DNA of 23,566 bases. Source: an uncultured Collinsella sp. Lineage in GTDB: Bacteria > Actinomycetota > Coriobacteriia > Coriobacteriales > Coriobacteriaceae. Shown piece after piece: positions 1 to 7,945 of the stretch. A program made the position numbers and the translations under genes. How positions within the stretch are numbered: the stretch's first letter is position 1; each line of letters starts with the position of its first letter. The stretch spans positions 1-23,566 of the forward strand of contig CAKUEZ010000026.1 in assembly GCA_934646965.1 (NCBI GenBank), written 5' to 3'. A model generated the notes under the pieces. It made no database searches and was not told the DNA's origin. It saw only the letters and a list, made by a program, of their open reading frames with translations.

Positions 1-608
1 GCAGCATCGGCCCGGTAGTACTTGGTTTCGACAAGTTCGCAGAGCGGCTTATCCGGCATACCGCCCTCGACATCGGGGAAATTATAGGTATACGACTGGC
101 CCTTTTCGAGCGTGACATTACTCGGAAGCACGCAGTCCGTGTAGTGATTGACCACGGTCGTGTTGACCTTAACGCCGCCTCCGTCCGTCACGTCGGTCAC
201 GCCGCAGGGCATGATGGCATCGCTTGCCGGCGTGGCGGCGTTGTTGCTGGGGGTGTTTTGCTCGGCGGGCACCGCATCGCCAGAGCCGCTGGCGGCGTCA
301 GCTGGAGTTGCCTGCTGAGGTTCAGCGGTAGCTTGCGCCACCGGAGCAGCATTGGACGCCGGCGCGGTCGTTGCAGCCGAGTCCGCCGTACCCGTCGGTG
401 TCACCGGAGCCGCTGCGACCTCACCCGTCGGCACGCCGGAGTCCGCGCACTCGATCGCAAGCGCCACGCTCGGCAGTAGCAGCTGACCAACCATAAGCGC
501 GCACGCACCGGCGCAAGCGATTTTGGCGCCCACGCAGCGCCAAGTACCGTGAACCAGCGAACAGGTGCGCTCGCGCTGGGTCTGCTTATCAAAGTGGCTT
601 CCGTTCAT
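1..608 (-). CDS. Secreted Ala/Pro/Thr-rich surface protein, C-terminus cut by window edge
   Basis: Reading leftward from the ATG at 608-606 the frame stays open to base 1, so only about 202 N-terminal residues are visible. An AAGGGGG ribosome-binding site lies just upstream. The protein starts with a long signal peptide (about residues 1-51, hydrophobic core ending SVALA). A low-complexity Ala/Pro/Thr linker of about 80 residues follows, then a more ordered part beginning near CGVTDVTDGGGVKVN. The signal peptide is nearly the same as in the downstream-coordinate neighbour (start 2415), so the two are tandem paralogues at least at their N-termini. Export by Sec and a cell-surface location are inferred. 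The mature function is unknown because the C-terminal domains and any sorting signal lie outside the window. Confidence 0.8.
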   Translation of the reverse strand, partial: MNGSHFDKQTQRERTCSLVHGTWRCVGAKIACAGACALMVGQLLLPSVALAIECADSGVPTGEVAAAPVTPTGTADSAATTAPASNAAPVAQATAEPQQATPADAASGSGDAVPAEQNTPSNNAATPASDAIMPCGVTDVTDGGGVKVNTTVVNHYTDCVLPSNVTLEKGQSYTYNFPDVEGGMPDKPLCELVETKYYRADA

Positions 609-633
609 AACGGCCCCCTTGGTCGAAAGACTG

Positions 634-670
634 CACCACCACAAAGGTGCCTGTCCCCTTTGCGGTGGTC
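634..670. repeat. Imperfect hairpin with TGTCC loop (dispersed hairpin family)
   Basis: Left arm 634-647 (CACCACCACAAAGG) pairs with right arm 657-670 (CCTTTGCGGTGGTC) at 12 of 14 positions. The loop reads TGCCTGTCC. Both arms and loop closely match the hairpin at 4040-4077, 3.4 kb away. It sits in the leader of the first surface-protein gene. Confidence 0.7.
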
Positions 671-704
671 CTGTACAACCAAGATGCGCCAAACAGCCCC
701 GTAT

Positions 705-732
705 GCCTAGGTTCGTAGATGCGAACCTAGGC
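705..732. repeat. Perfect 11-bp inverted repeat
   Basis: Arms 705-715 (GCCTAGGTTCG) and 722-732 match perfectly around a 6-nt spacer (TAGATG). There is no T-run on either side, so it looks more like an operator than a terminator. It lies about 100 bp upstream of the start at 608. Confidence 0.6.
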
Positions 733-749
733 CTCTACCTGTGGAAATA

Positions 750-790
750 AAAAGAGCCGCCGCAAGGGTACCCATGCCCACGCGGCGGCT
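750..790 (-). terminator. Rho-independent terminator of the beta-helical surface protein gene
   Basis: On the minus strand, just after the stop at 814, a perfect 9-bp stem (782-790 with 755-763, AGCCGCCGC/GCGGCGGCT) is followed by a T-rich stretch (TCTTTTTATTT). Confidence 0.8.
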
Positions 791-813
791 GAAAATGGCT
801 ATGAAAGCTTGCG

Positions 814-2415
814 TCAGCGGTCGCGGCGCTTGGACGCGACGAAGCCGGCGCCGATGACGGACACACCGGCGATGCCAAGGACGGCGGCCGCCGTCGTGAC
901 GTTATCGCCTGTGGCGGCCAGAACACCGGAAGCGTTTTTGGCGCCGGTAGCAGTCTTGGTCGCAACGGTCGTGGTGGTCTTTGCGTCCTTATCTACGGGC
1001 TTGAGGTCAGGCTTCTGCTCGGGATTGGGCATAGGATCGGGATTGGGCGTCGGATCGGGCTCCGGCGTCGGCTCCGGCTCCTGTCCGTCTCCAAAATCAA
1101 TCACCACATCATGGGCGACCTCGGAAGAACCGACGATATCCGTAATCGCAGACGAACCGGCAACACCGACGACCTGACCGTTCTGGGAACTCTGCCATTG
1201 CCCCGTATCGACAACCTTTTTCACATCGCGCACGGCACCATCCGTCGGAGTCGTAATCGTCGCATTTCCTCGCAAATCAATCATCGCGGCATGGAACAGT
1301 GTCGCATTCGCGACGTTGCGGTTGATCGCATAGATTCCCGCAGTCGCACCCGAAGCCTCGATCTTCGAGTTGAAAATCTGGATACGAGGCGTTTCCGACC
1401 CGATGTTTGCCTCTGCCATGATTCCAAAACTTTGATTACGGGCGGCATCGATGCTGCTTGCGGCAGATAGACTTCGAGACGTAAGATTCGACTTCTCGAC
1501 AAGCATCCACACTGCACCGTCTTGCGAGCGTGCGCCGATGCCCGCCGAGAACGAGGCCGCACTGCCGGCGGAAAGCACGACATCGGCTCCGTTGACGATT
1601 TTCATGAGGGTATTCTTCTTGATACCGACCGTATAAATGCACGCGGAAGCCCACGAGGCATCGGCAGTCTTAATCGACAGATTGGCGTCATCGATGGTGA
1701 CATCGGCACCGCGCTCGTAAGAGGAATCCGGCTCTTCCTGCTCGCCTTCCTGAGCAGTGTGTCTGTTGGGAATATTGTCGGCAAAGATGCCGAAGATGCT
1801 CTGCATTGGACGCCAAGATCCTTCCGCCGATTTCGCCTCGATTTTGACATCGGCGCCCTTATCGATCTTCACGCTGCCGGCCGTCGCGCGAATGCCCGCC
1901 ACATGATCCGATGTACCCGAAGCCGTCACGTTGACGCTGGCACCGCTGATGGTCACATCGCCGCCGACATTGCCGTCGCCTTCCGCCGCAATAACATCGT
2001 TCTGGGCCGTCGCATTAAGGATGCCGTCGCCGGTAATGGCGAGGTTGCCGTTTTTAACAGCAATAGCGCTCTGACCGGTATCGGCTGTGATGGTGTTATT
2101 GCCGGTCACGCCGATATTGAGGTTGCCCTGAGCGCTGATACCGGCACCGTTGTAGCCATTGAGCTTCATGTCGTCGGCGCCGTCCCAGGACCACGTTCCG
2201 GCCTCGTCGCCGGCGACCGCGCCCTTGTTGTACTGCGTGCCGCCCACGTTGACCCACTCGGCGGCGAGTGCCACGCTCGGCAGCAGCAGCTGGCCGGCCA
2301 TGAGTGCGCAGGCCCCCGCACAGGCAAGCTTGGCGCCCACACGTCGCCACGTTCCGCGGGAGAGCGAGCATGCGCGACCGCGGTTGATTGAGTTGTCATG
2401 GATTTGTTTTTGCAT
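814..2415 (-). CDS. Wall-anchored beta-helix-like surface protein with LAATG sorting signal
   Basis: This 533-residue protein starts at ATG 2415, chosen because AAGGAGG lies a few bases upstream. A longer frame to 2628 is possible but lacks such a site. Residues 1-51 form a signal peptide (cleavage near VALA|AEW). Residues from about 55 to 430 are repetitive and rich in Gly, Ala, Asn, Thr and short turns (for example NLNIGVTGNNTITADTG), typical of a right-handed beta-helix or adhesin. A Pro/Glu/Asp-rich wall-spanning stretch follows (PEPTPEPDPTPNPDP). The tail is a sorting signal: LAATG at 499-503, a hydrophobic segment at about 509-528 and KRRDR at the end. LAxTG is the motif of actinobacterial class E sortases. 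Wall anchoring is thus well supported; adhesin or glycan-binding function is inference. It diverges from a LuxR-type gene and ends in a clear terminator. Confidence 0.85.
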   Translation of the reverse strand: MQKQIHDNSINRGRACSLSRGTWRRVGAKLACAGACALMAGQLLLPSVALAAEWVNVGGTQYNKGAVAGDEAGTWSWDGADDMKLNGYNGAGISAQGNLNIGVTGNNTITADTGQSAIAVKNGNLAITGDGILNATAQNDVIAAEGDGNVGGDVTISGASVNVTASGTSDHVAGIRATAGSVKIDKGADVKIEAKSAEGSWRPMQSIFGIFADNIPNRHTAQEGEQEEPDSSYERGADVTIDDANLSIKTADASWASACIYTVGIKKNTLMKIVNGADVVLSAGSAASFSAGIGARSQDGAVWMLVEKSNLTSRSLSAASSIDAARNQSFGIMAEANIGSETPRIQIFNSKIEASGATAGIYAINRNVANATLFHAAMIDLRGNATITTPTDGAVRDVKKVVDTGQWQSSQNGQVVGVAGSSAITDIVGSSEVAHDVVIDFGDGQEPEPTPEPDPTPNPDPMPNPEQKPDLKPVDKDAKTTTTVATKTATGAKNASGVLAATGDNVTTAAAVLGIAGVSVIGAGFVASKRRDR

Positions 2416-2445
2416 GTGAGCCTCCTTGTCGTAGGGGGTGCTTCT

Positions 2446-2464
2446 GTAACACCATGTTACGTAA
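2446..2464. promoter_or_regulatory. Operator-like dyads between divergent surface-protein and LuxR genes
   Basis: GTAAC-ACCAT-GTTAC (2446-2460) is a perfect 5-bp inverted repeat, overlapped by the palindrome TTACGTAA (2457-2464). They lie 31-49 bp upstream of the surface-protein ATG in the only intergenic space between the divergent genes. A binding site for the adjacent regulator is possible but unproven. Confidence 0.35.
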
Positions 2465-2630
2465 AGTTTTCCGGGTCCCGGGGCACAAATTCGCATGCGG
2501 GCCATCTGCCAGCGCAAAAGGCAGTGGGCACGCGATTGCCAAGCGCACCCCGTCTTTCGAAAGGCCCACCCCCTACCGTCCTGGTCTAAAATCGGGGACA
2601 CGATTATTCCGTCCATCCAAAGGACCATCC

Positions 2631-4034
2631 TTGAACCTGAGCAAGCAAAAAATCAACGCGCTTCTGGCCCTCGCGCTCTTTACCTTTGTCTTTCTTGCCG
2701 CCGAGTTTCGCTTCGATATCAATGTCGGGCTGCTCGCCGGTGCCGAGCGCGTTGTAATTGCACAGGGCTTTATCCTGGGCGCCAGCGTGCTCGGCTTTAT
2801 CGGATATGCGCCGCTACTGGCCCTCGCCCAGCGTAAAGGCCAGCCTCAGGCAGTTGTCAGCGCCGCCGTCCCCATCGCCATCTTGGGGTTGACTCAGATT
2901 CAGTCCCCCACGGGCCCGCTTGCGCTCGAAATTCTGGGGTGCCTCGCATTCCTCGGGCTCGGCCTGCTGGGTGCCGCGGCGCACCATGCCTTCGCTATGA
3001 CGTTCCAAAACGACCCCAAACTTGCCACCGGTGCAGGGGCGGCATACGCTGCGGGCATTCTGATGCAGTTCGCGATCAACCTGCTCGACTGCGGCGGTAT
3101 CGTCGAGCTCATCGTTCTTGGCGCGGCGACGATCGTCATCTCCGCCCTTAGCGCTGCTCCCCAAGCCGCAGACGAGGGCTCCAGCCACACCGCCAACCCC
3201 TTTATCGATCCCTCGCACGCCCTCGCCAAGCAGGCGTGCTGGAGCATCGCACTCGTCATGATTCTCGCCTGCTTGTTCTCGACACTCGATAACGTCGTCA
3301 CGTTTTCCAATGCCCACGGAACCATCGCCGTGCAGACTTGGCCGCGCCTCTTTTTGGCAGCAAGCGGTCTCGTCGCCGGCATCGTCTTTGACCTTGCCGA
3401 GCGTCGTTACATGGGACTCGTTATGCTCGGTGTAACGGTGCTGTCCACCATTTCGATCCTGGCCGTAGAAGCCGGCGCCGACCCCAACTTGGGCCTCATC
3501 GTCTTTTACCTGAGCTCGGGCTTTTTCGTCACGTTCTTCACCGCCACGTTTACGCAGTTGGCACCGCGCATGCATGCCCCGGCTTTGTGGGCCGGCATGG
3601 GTCGCGCGGCCAATAACGTTTGCGCGTTCACCACGTCGGGCATCTCGCTGGCGCTGGTTACCTCGGGCAATGTCGCCCTCATCATGATCGGCGCGCTCAT
3701 GCTGCTCGTAGCGGCCAGCGTGGCATTCGTTGCTGCCGGCCTATTCCGCCTGCCCCAAACCGAGCAGGAGCGCGAACATCAACAGCTTGCCGAGGAAGCG
3801 CTCGCCGCGCCAAGCATCGAGGAGCAGCGTCAGTTCTTCATCACCGACCACGGTCTCACCCCGCGCGAAGTCGATGTGCTCACGGCCGTAACCCAGGACG
3901 AGCGACCGCTTAAACAGATCGCCGAGGAGCTCGGCATCTCGATGCGCATGGTCCAGCGCCACCTGAGCTCCATCTACCAAAAGACCGACACGCAAACGCG
4001 CGCCGGTCTCACCAAAGCTTTTCCCTCAGCCTAA
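2631..4034 (+). CDS. Membrane-bound LuxR-family transcriptional regulator (12-TM type)
   Basis: This 467-residue protein is taken to start at TTG 2631, because AAAGGA lies 6-7 nt upstream and the first helix begins directly after. The frame is open upstream to 2388 but would add an unlikely Cys-rich leader across the promoter. Residues 1 to about 375 form roughly a dozen hydrophobic segments resembling an MFS-like bundle. After a charged linker, the last 60 residues are a LuxR/FixJ helix-turn-helix (LTPREVDVLTAVTQ, then QIAEELGISMRMVQRHLSSIY). Such fusions are abundant in Coriobacteriia, where they usually regulate a neighbouring gene. Here the divergent neighbour is the LAATG surface protein, a plausible target. 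The ligand sensed by the membrane domain cannot be read from sequence. Confidence 0.85.
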   Translation: MNLSKQKINALLALALFTFVFLAAEFRFDINVGLLAGAERVVIAQGFILGASVLGFIGYAPLLALAQRKGQPQAVVSAAVPIAILGLTQIQSPTGPLALEILGCLAFLGLGLLGAAAHHAFAMTFQNDPKLATGAGAAYAAGILMQFAINLLDCGGIVELIVLGAATIVISALSAAPQAADEGSSHTANPFIDPSHALAKQACWSIALVMILACLFSTLDNVVTFSNAHGTIAVQTWPRLFLAASGLVAGIVFDLAERRYMGLVMLGVTVLSTISILAVEAGADPNLGLIVFYLSSGFFVTFFTATFTQLAPRMHAPALWAGMGRAANNVCAFTTSGISLALVTSGNVALIMIGALMLLVAASVAFVAAGLFRLPQTEQEREHQQLAEEALAAPSIEEQRQFFITDHGLTPREVDVLTAVTQDERPLKQIAEELGISMRMVQRHLSSIYQKTDTQTRAGLTKAFPSA

Positions 4035-4039
4035 AACAA

Positions 4040-4077
4040 AACCACCACAAAGGCGCACTGTCCCCTTTGTGGTGGTT
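4040..4077. repeat. Perfect 14-bp-stem hairpin with TGTCC loop; possible terminator
   Basis: AACCACCACAAAGG (4040-4053) pairs perfectly with CCTTTGTGGTGGTT (4064-4077); the loop is CGCACTGTCC. It lies between the convergent ends of the LuxR gene (stop 4034) and the kinase-like gene (stop 4086). It may terminate both, but no strong T-run follows. Its close sequence match to 634-670 marks it as a dispersed element. Confidence 0.75.
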
Positions 4078-4085
4078 CTGGTCGG

Positions 4086-4709
4086 TTAGCCTTCGAGCTG
4101 TGCCAGCTTGTAGCGGTAGGCTGCGGCGATGACGTCCTTGCAGCCCTCGCGACCCAGCTTGGCGCGGTTGACGACGATGTCCTTGCCGCTCGTCATCTTC
4201 CACTTGCCGGCGCTGTAGCGCTTGTAGAATGCCTCACGCGCCTTCTGTTGCTGCTTGACCAGCTTGGCGCCCTTCTTTTTGTTGAGGCCACGCTTCTTGC
4301 GAACGATCTCGACGCGGTCCTCAAAGGGGGCGGTCACCAGCACGGCGATGTGGTTGGGGTTATTGCGCAGCAGGTAATCGGACAGGCGACCCTCGATAAT
4401 GCAGCTCTCGGTCTCGCCCAGGTCCAAAATCACCTGGCTCATCTTTTGGAACAGCTTGTCCGAGTACGAACGGGCATCGTAACGGTCGGGCAGAAACGCC
4501 ATGTTCTCCACGGCCAAGCGCTCGTCGTAGGCCGCCATCTTATCGAGCGATTCGCCCGCACGCAGCGACGCGCGCACCAGCAGCTCGTTGTCGTACAGCG
4601 GAATCCCCAGCTCGTTGGCGAGGATACGGCCAATCTCGTGGCCCTCGGCACCAAAGTCACGCGCGATGGTAATGACCACGGGGCTTTTCTTGTTCACCAG
4701 ATCGCTCAT
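4086..4709 (-). CDS. Cytidylate kinase-like family protein
   Basis: This 207-residue protein starts at ATG 4709, with AAAGGA about 8 nt upstream. Near the N-terminus VVITIARDFGAEGHEIGRIL (residues 11-30) matches the modified P-loop region of the cytidylate-kinase-like family (Cytidylate_kin2). There GxxG-x-EIG replaces a canonical Walker A. Further features are the LGIPLYDNELL strand-helix, a central IIEGRLSDYLL segment (nucleoside-kinase core) and a Lys/Arg-rich lid region (RKKRGLNKKKGAK). The family is predicted to bind nucleotides, but its substrate is generally not established. Whether it is a true CMP kinase is uncertain, and I give no gene symbol. It is monocistronic, between two long hairpins. 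Confidence 0.8.
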   Translation of the reverse strand: MSDLVNKKSPVVITIARDFGAEGHEIGRILANELGIPLYDNELLVRASLRAGESLDKMAAYDERLAVENMAFLPDRYDARSYSDKLFQKMSQVILDLGETESCIIEGRLSDYLLRNNPNHIAVLVTAPFEDRVEIVRKKRGLNKKKGAKLVKQQQKAREAFYKRYSAGKWKMTSGKDIVVNRAKLGREGCKDVIAAAYRYKLAQLEG

Positions 4710-4726
4710 CGCGATTCCTTTCTAAC

Positions 4727-4759
4727 AAATGAGAAAAAGGCTGTCCTCGTTTCTCATTT
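4727..4759. promoter_or_regulatory. Perfect 10-bp inverted repeat in the leader of the kinase-like gene
   Basis: AAATGAGAAA (4727-4736) and TTTCTCATTT (4750-4759) are perfect inverted arms. The 13-nt spacer contains GCTGTCCTC. It lies 18-50 nt upstream of the ATG at 4709, so it is an operator or a leader hairpin. The spacer shares the TGTCC core with other hairpins in the window. Confidence 0.5.
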
Positions 4760-4773
4760 TGTCACTTACGACC

Positions 4774-4881
4774 GTCCTGGTTTCCCAAGTGCGGCAGATT
4801 GTCCCGAAAGAGGAGCGCCGCGTACTAAATGTACGCAAGCGACGATTGAGGGGCAAGGTGCCGTGCTTGGGGAAGCAGGAC
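4774..4881. repeat. Long imperfect palindrome with nested hairpin, 3' of the ABC operon
   Basis: The outer arms 4774-4805 and 4850-4881 are complementary at 25 of 32 positions, and several mismatches would be G-U pairs in RNA. Inside is a perfect hairpin GCGTAC-TAAAT-GTACGC, flanked by GAGGAGCG and AAGCGACGATTGA. The right arm touches the stop codon of the last permease gene. It could be an operon-end structure, a dispersed palindromic repeat or a small RNA. No T-run is visible. Confidence 0.6.
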
Positions 4882-5519
4882 TATGCGGCTACGATACGAC
4901 GCTGATATGCTCGGACCAGCAGCGAAATGCCAAAGTTGAGTGCAAAGTACATCGCAAACACCAGACCGTAGAGCATAAGCACCTGCGACAGGTCGATCGC
5001 ATGTGCCATCACGACGTTTGCCGTGTACATGAGCTCGGCCACGTTAATGCCCGAAAGATACGAGCTGTCCTTAATGACGGTCGTGCACTGGCTAAACAGG
5101 GCCGGAATGATCGTCTTAAACGTCTGTGGCAGGATGATATAGCGCATGGTGGCAAAGAAGCCGAAGCCCTGGCTCTGCGCCGCCTCAAACTGGCCACGCG
5201 GAATCGAGTTGAGGCCGCCGCGCACAATCTCGGCCATAACGGCGCTGGTAAACAGCGTAAAGGCGATAGTCGAGATCACAATGTCCAGACCCTGCACCGT
5301 AAAGTAGATAAACAGGATCCACAGCAGGTTCGGCGTGCAGCGGAACAGCTCGATATAGGCGCTCACCAAAATGCGAAACGGGCGGGGCGCATAGCTCTTG
5401 ACGAGCGCCAGCACCGTGCCAAAGATGAGCGAGAAAAAGATCGACAGCGCCGAGATCTCGATCGTCTTAACAAAGCCGCCCCAGATGTAGAGCAGGTTGG
5501 TCGCGTTGAAGATTTCCAT
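4881..5519 (-). CDS. Amino-acid ABC transporter permease (HisM/GlnP family), second subunit
   Basis: This 212-residue inner-membrane subunit starts at ATG 5519. GGAGG overlaps the end of the upstream permease, only 3 nt away, so the two are probably translationally coupled. About five hydrophobic helices are visible. The EAA loop that docks to the ATPase reads GGLNSIPRGQFEAAQSQGF, then ILPQ. Length and motif fit the His/Glu/Gln-type permease family. It probably pairs with the 248-residue permease to form the heterodimeric channel. It is the last gene of the four-gene operon and its stop overlaps a long palindrome. Confidence 0.92.
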   Translation of the reverse strand: MEIFNATNLLYIWGGFVKTIEISALSIFFSLIFGTVLALVKSYAPRPFRILVSAYIELFRCTPNLLWILFIYFTVQGLDIVISTIAFTLFTSAVMAEIVRGGLNSIPRGQFEAAQSQGFGFFATMRYIILPQTFKTIIPALFSQCTTVIKDSSYLSGINVAELMYTANVVMAHAIDLSQVLMLYGLVFAMYFALNFGISLLVRAYQRRIVAA

Positions 5520-5522
5520 GCG

Positions 5523-6269
5523 CTAGGCCTCCTCTACGTTGTCGAGTCCCAGCTCGGCCAGGCTCACGCCGCGCGGACGCTCCTTGGAGCGGCGCTCGAG
5601 CCACTGCACCAGCATGGCGAGCGGAAAGCAGATGATGAAGTACATAAGGCAGCAGACGATGTATCCCTGCAGGTAACCGTAGAGACTCACAAAGTTGTCG
5701 GAACGATACATAAGGTCGCCGCCGGCCACGAGCGCCAGCACCGACGTGTTCTTGACCAGGTTGAGCGCCTGGTTGCACAGCGGCGGCAGAATGATTTTGA
5801 ACGTCTGGGGCAGCACGATGTACCAGTAGGCCTGCGCGCGCGTGAAGCCCTGGCTCTGAGCCGCCTCCATCTGACCGCGCGGAACGGCCTCGATGCCGGT
5901 GCGGATGACCTCAGAGATGTAGGCCGCGTGATACAGGCCCACGCCCAAAAAGCCCAGCACAAACGGCGCGATACGCACCGGCTGGTCGGCACCGGTTATG
6001 GCCTGCAAAAACTGCGGGCCGGCCATGTACATAAAGAGCACCTGCACGGGCAGCGGCGTGTTCTGGTAAAACTCCACGTACACGCGGCTAATGGCGCGCA
6101 GGACGCGTGAGCGGGTGGTCGAGAACACACCCAGCAGCGTGCCCAGCACCAGCGACAGCAGCAGACCGGCAACGACCACCTGCAGCGTCACGCCAAAGCC
6201 CTCCCAGAAGGGCCCCATGTTTTGAAATGTCGTCGACCAGCGGTCGGCGTCAAACAATCCTTCGAGCAT
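5523..6269 (-). CDS. Amino-acid ABC transporter permease (HisM/GlnP family), first subunit
   Basis: This 248-residue protein starts at ATG 6269 with a strong AAGGAAGG site. It has the family's N-terminal helix after a short periplasm-facing stretch (FWEGFGVTLQVVVAGLLLSL). The EAA loop is TGIEAVPRGQMEAAQSQGF followed by VLPQ. A charged cytoplasmic C-terminal tail is longer than in its partner (RRSKERPRGVSLAELG). It lies 24 nt after the binding-protein gene and 3 nt before the second permease. Substrate class (polar amino acid such as glutamate or glutamine) is inferred from family and binding protein. Confidence 0.92.
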   Translation of the reverse strand: MLEGLFDADRWSTTFQNMGPFWEGFGVTLQVVVAGLLLSLVLGTLLGVFSTTRSRVLRAISRVYVEFYQNTPLPVQVLFMYMAGPQFLQAITGADQPVRIAPFVLGFLGVGLYHAAYISEVIRTGIEAVPRGQMEAAQSQGFTRAQAYWYIVLPQTFKIILPPLCNQALNLVKNTSVLALVAGGDLMYRSDNFVSLYGYLQGYIVCCLMYFIICFPLAMLVQWLERRSKERPRGVSLAELGLDNVEEA

Positions 6270-6293
6270 TTGATTCCTTCCTTGGACGAACGC

Positions 6294-7172
6294 TTACACA
6301 AGACCCCAGGTCTTGACCTCTTGATCGAGCCAGCCGTCGGCCAGGCGATCGCAAATCACTCGATCGACCACGGCCGAAAGGTCGCAACCCTTCTTGGTCG
6401 CCACGCCGTAGCCCTGCTCACCGAACTTGACCTCGGGCTGCAGCAGCTCGACGGTCTCATTCATGTAGCCGGCCAGCGTGGAGCGGTCCATGGCAAAGAC
6501 GTCGATATTGCCGGCGTCGAGCGAACTCTTGATGATGGGATATCCGCTAAAGGCCCTAAACTCGGGCTCGCAGTGAAAGCCGTTGTCCTTGATCATCTGC
6601 TCAATCAGGCCCTGCGTGGTGGCGCCCTGACTCACGCCGATGACCTTGCCGTCCAGGTCCTCAATCGAGGTAAAGCCCGAGCGCTTCTTGACCATGAGGC
6701 CCACGTAGTCGGTACGATACGGGGTTGAGAAATCCCAGCTCTTCTTGCGCTCGTCAGTGATGGTATAGGTTGCCGCGACCACGTCGAGCTGGCCGTTATC
6801 GATCAGCGGACCGCGCGTCTTGGGCGTTACGTCGGTAAACTCGACAAGCTCCTGGGCGCGGGCCTCCTTGTAGCTCACGCCAAAGACGGCAGCGGCGATC
6901 TGGTAGCACAGGTCGACCTCCATGCCCTCAAAGCGGCCCTTGGCGGTGTCGTAATAGCCGTAGCCGGGAACGTCCTTCTTAACGCCGGCGTTTAGGTGGC
7001 CGCGCGACTTGATGGCTGCGAGCTTGGAACCCGCATCGGAGCTCTCGCCGCTGGTAGAGCTACCGCAGCCCGTGAGCGCGGTACCCGTCAGTGCGAGCAT
7101 GCCGGCGCCCGCCAGCTGCAAAAAGTGACGGCGCGAAACAGCCGCCCTCGTCATATCCGTCATATCCATCAC
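6294..7172 (-). CDS. Amino-acid ABC transporter substrate-binding lipoprotein (SBP family 3)
   Basis: This is about 292 residues. The GTG at 7172 and ATGs at 7169, 7163 and 7154 are all possible starts, and no clear ribosome-binding site decides. The N-terminus has a twin-arginine-like SRRHFLQLAG (residues 13-22) and then a lipobox LTGC with Cys36. It is probably lipidated and tethered outside the membrane, possibly exported folded by Tat. The mature part has family 3 signatures: the GHLNAGVKKDVPGYGYYD region, FEGMEVDLCYQIAAAVFG, a VVAATYTITDERKKSWDFS strand and VIGVSQGATTQ. The family binds polar amino acids (glutamate, glutamine, aspartate and others); the exact ligand is not readable. It is the second gene of the operon, 6 nt after the ATPase stop. 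Confidence 0.9.
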   Translation of the reverse strand: MMDMTDMTRAAVSRRHFLQLAGAGMLALTGTALTGCGSSTSGESSDAGSKLAAIKSRGHLNAGVKKDVPGYGYYDTAKGRFEGMEVDLCYQIAAAVFGVSYKEARAQELVEFTDVTPKTRGPLIDNGQLDVVAATYTITDERKKSWDFSTPYRTDYVGLMVKKRSGFTSIEDLDGKVIGVSQGATTQGLIEQMIKDNGFHCEPEFRAFSGYPIIKSSLDAGNIDVFAMDRSTLAGYMNETVELLQPEVKFGEQGYGVATKKGCDLSAVVDRVICDRLADGWLDQEVKTWGLV

Positions 7173-7178
7173 CCGCGC

Positions 7179-7910
7179 CTAGTGCAGGATTTTAGACAGG
7201 AACTCGCGGCAGCGCGGGTTCTCGGGGTTATCGAAGAAGTGCTCGGGCGTGCCCTCCTCCAGGATGCGACCGTCCTCCATAAAGATGACGCGGTCGGCCA
7301 CCTGGCGTGCAAAGCCCATCTCGTGCGTCACGCAGATCATGGTGATGTCTTCCTGCGCAAGCTCGATCATGACGTCCAGGACCTCCTGGACCATCTCGGG
7401 GTCGAGCGCCGAGGTCGGCTCGTCAAACAGGATGATGGGCTGCTTGGTGCACAGAGCTCGGGCGATGGCGATGCGCTGCTGCTGACCGCCCGAGAGGTTT
7501 TGCGGGTACTCGCCGGCCTTATGCGCCATGCCGACGCGCTTGAGTGCGGCGATGGCGATCTGGGTCGCCTCTTCCTTGCTCTTCTTTTGCAGCTTGATGG
7601 GCGCGAGCGTCAGGTTGCCGAGCACCGTCATGTTGGGATAGAGGTTGAACTGCTGGAATACCATGGAGCTGTACTTACGAGCCATCTCCAGGTGGTTCTT
7701 CTTGGTGAGCGGCATGCCGTCGATGACGACCTCGCCCGATGTGGGCTCCTCAAGATAGTCGACGCAGCGGATGAGCGTCGACTTGCCCGAACCGGACGGC
7801 CCGATCATTACGAGCTTCTCGCCGCGTTTGACGGTGAGGTTGATATCTTTGAGCACATGCAGGTCGCCAAAGTACTTGTTGAGATGCTTGATCTCGATCA
7901 TGTCTGCCAT
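7179..7910 (-). CDS. Amino-acid ABC transporter ATP-binding protein (GlnQ-type)
   Basis: This 243-residue protein starts at ATG 7910 with AAGGGA upstream. It contains all ABC ATPase motifs: the A-loop tyrosine at 13, Walker [10 protein letters not shown] at 37-45, Q-loop VFQQF around 84-88, signature LSGGQQQR at 139-146, Walker B IILFDEP at 159-165 with D-loop SALD, and the switch histidine 196 (VTHEMGFA). The NLSGGQQQR and [13 protein letters not shown] forms are typical of polar amino-acid uptake systems. It is the first gene of the operon and energises import through the two permeases from the cytoplasmic face. Confidence 0.95.
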   Translation of the reverse strand: MADMIEIKHLNKYFGDLHVLKDINLTVKRGEKLVMIGPSGSGKSTLIRCVDYLEEPTSGEVVIDGMPLTKKNHLEMARKYSSMVFQQFNLYPNMTVLGNLTLAPIKLQKKSKEEATQIAIAALKRVGMAHKAGEYPQNLSGGQQQRIAIARALCTKQPIILFDEPTSALDPEMVQEVLDVMIELAQEDITMICVTHEMGFARQVADRVIFMEDGRILEEGTPEHFFDNPENPRCREFLSKILH

Positions 7911-7945
7911 GAATGTCCCTTCCCTGCGCTTACACGAATTGCACT

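Noticed and set aside
631..680. CRISPR-like repeats from the recurring CCACCACAAAGG hairpins
   Set aside because: The copies are kilobases apart with no regular spacers, and no cas genes are present.
1522..2391. A 289-codon plus-strand frame inside the surface-protein gene
   Set aside because: Shadow of the repetitive minus-strand gene; no ribosome site and no recognisable fold.
4248..6110. A 620-codon plus-strand open frame
   Set aside because: It runs antisense across the kinase-like and permease genes. Composition is low-complexity and it crosses several gene boundaries.
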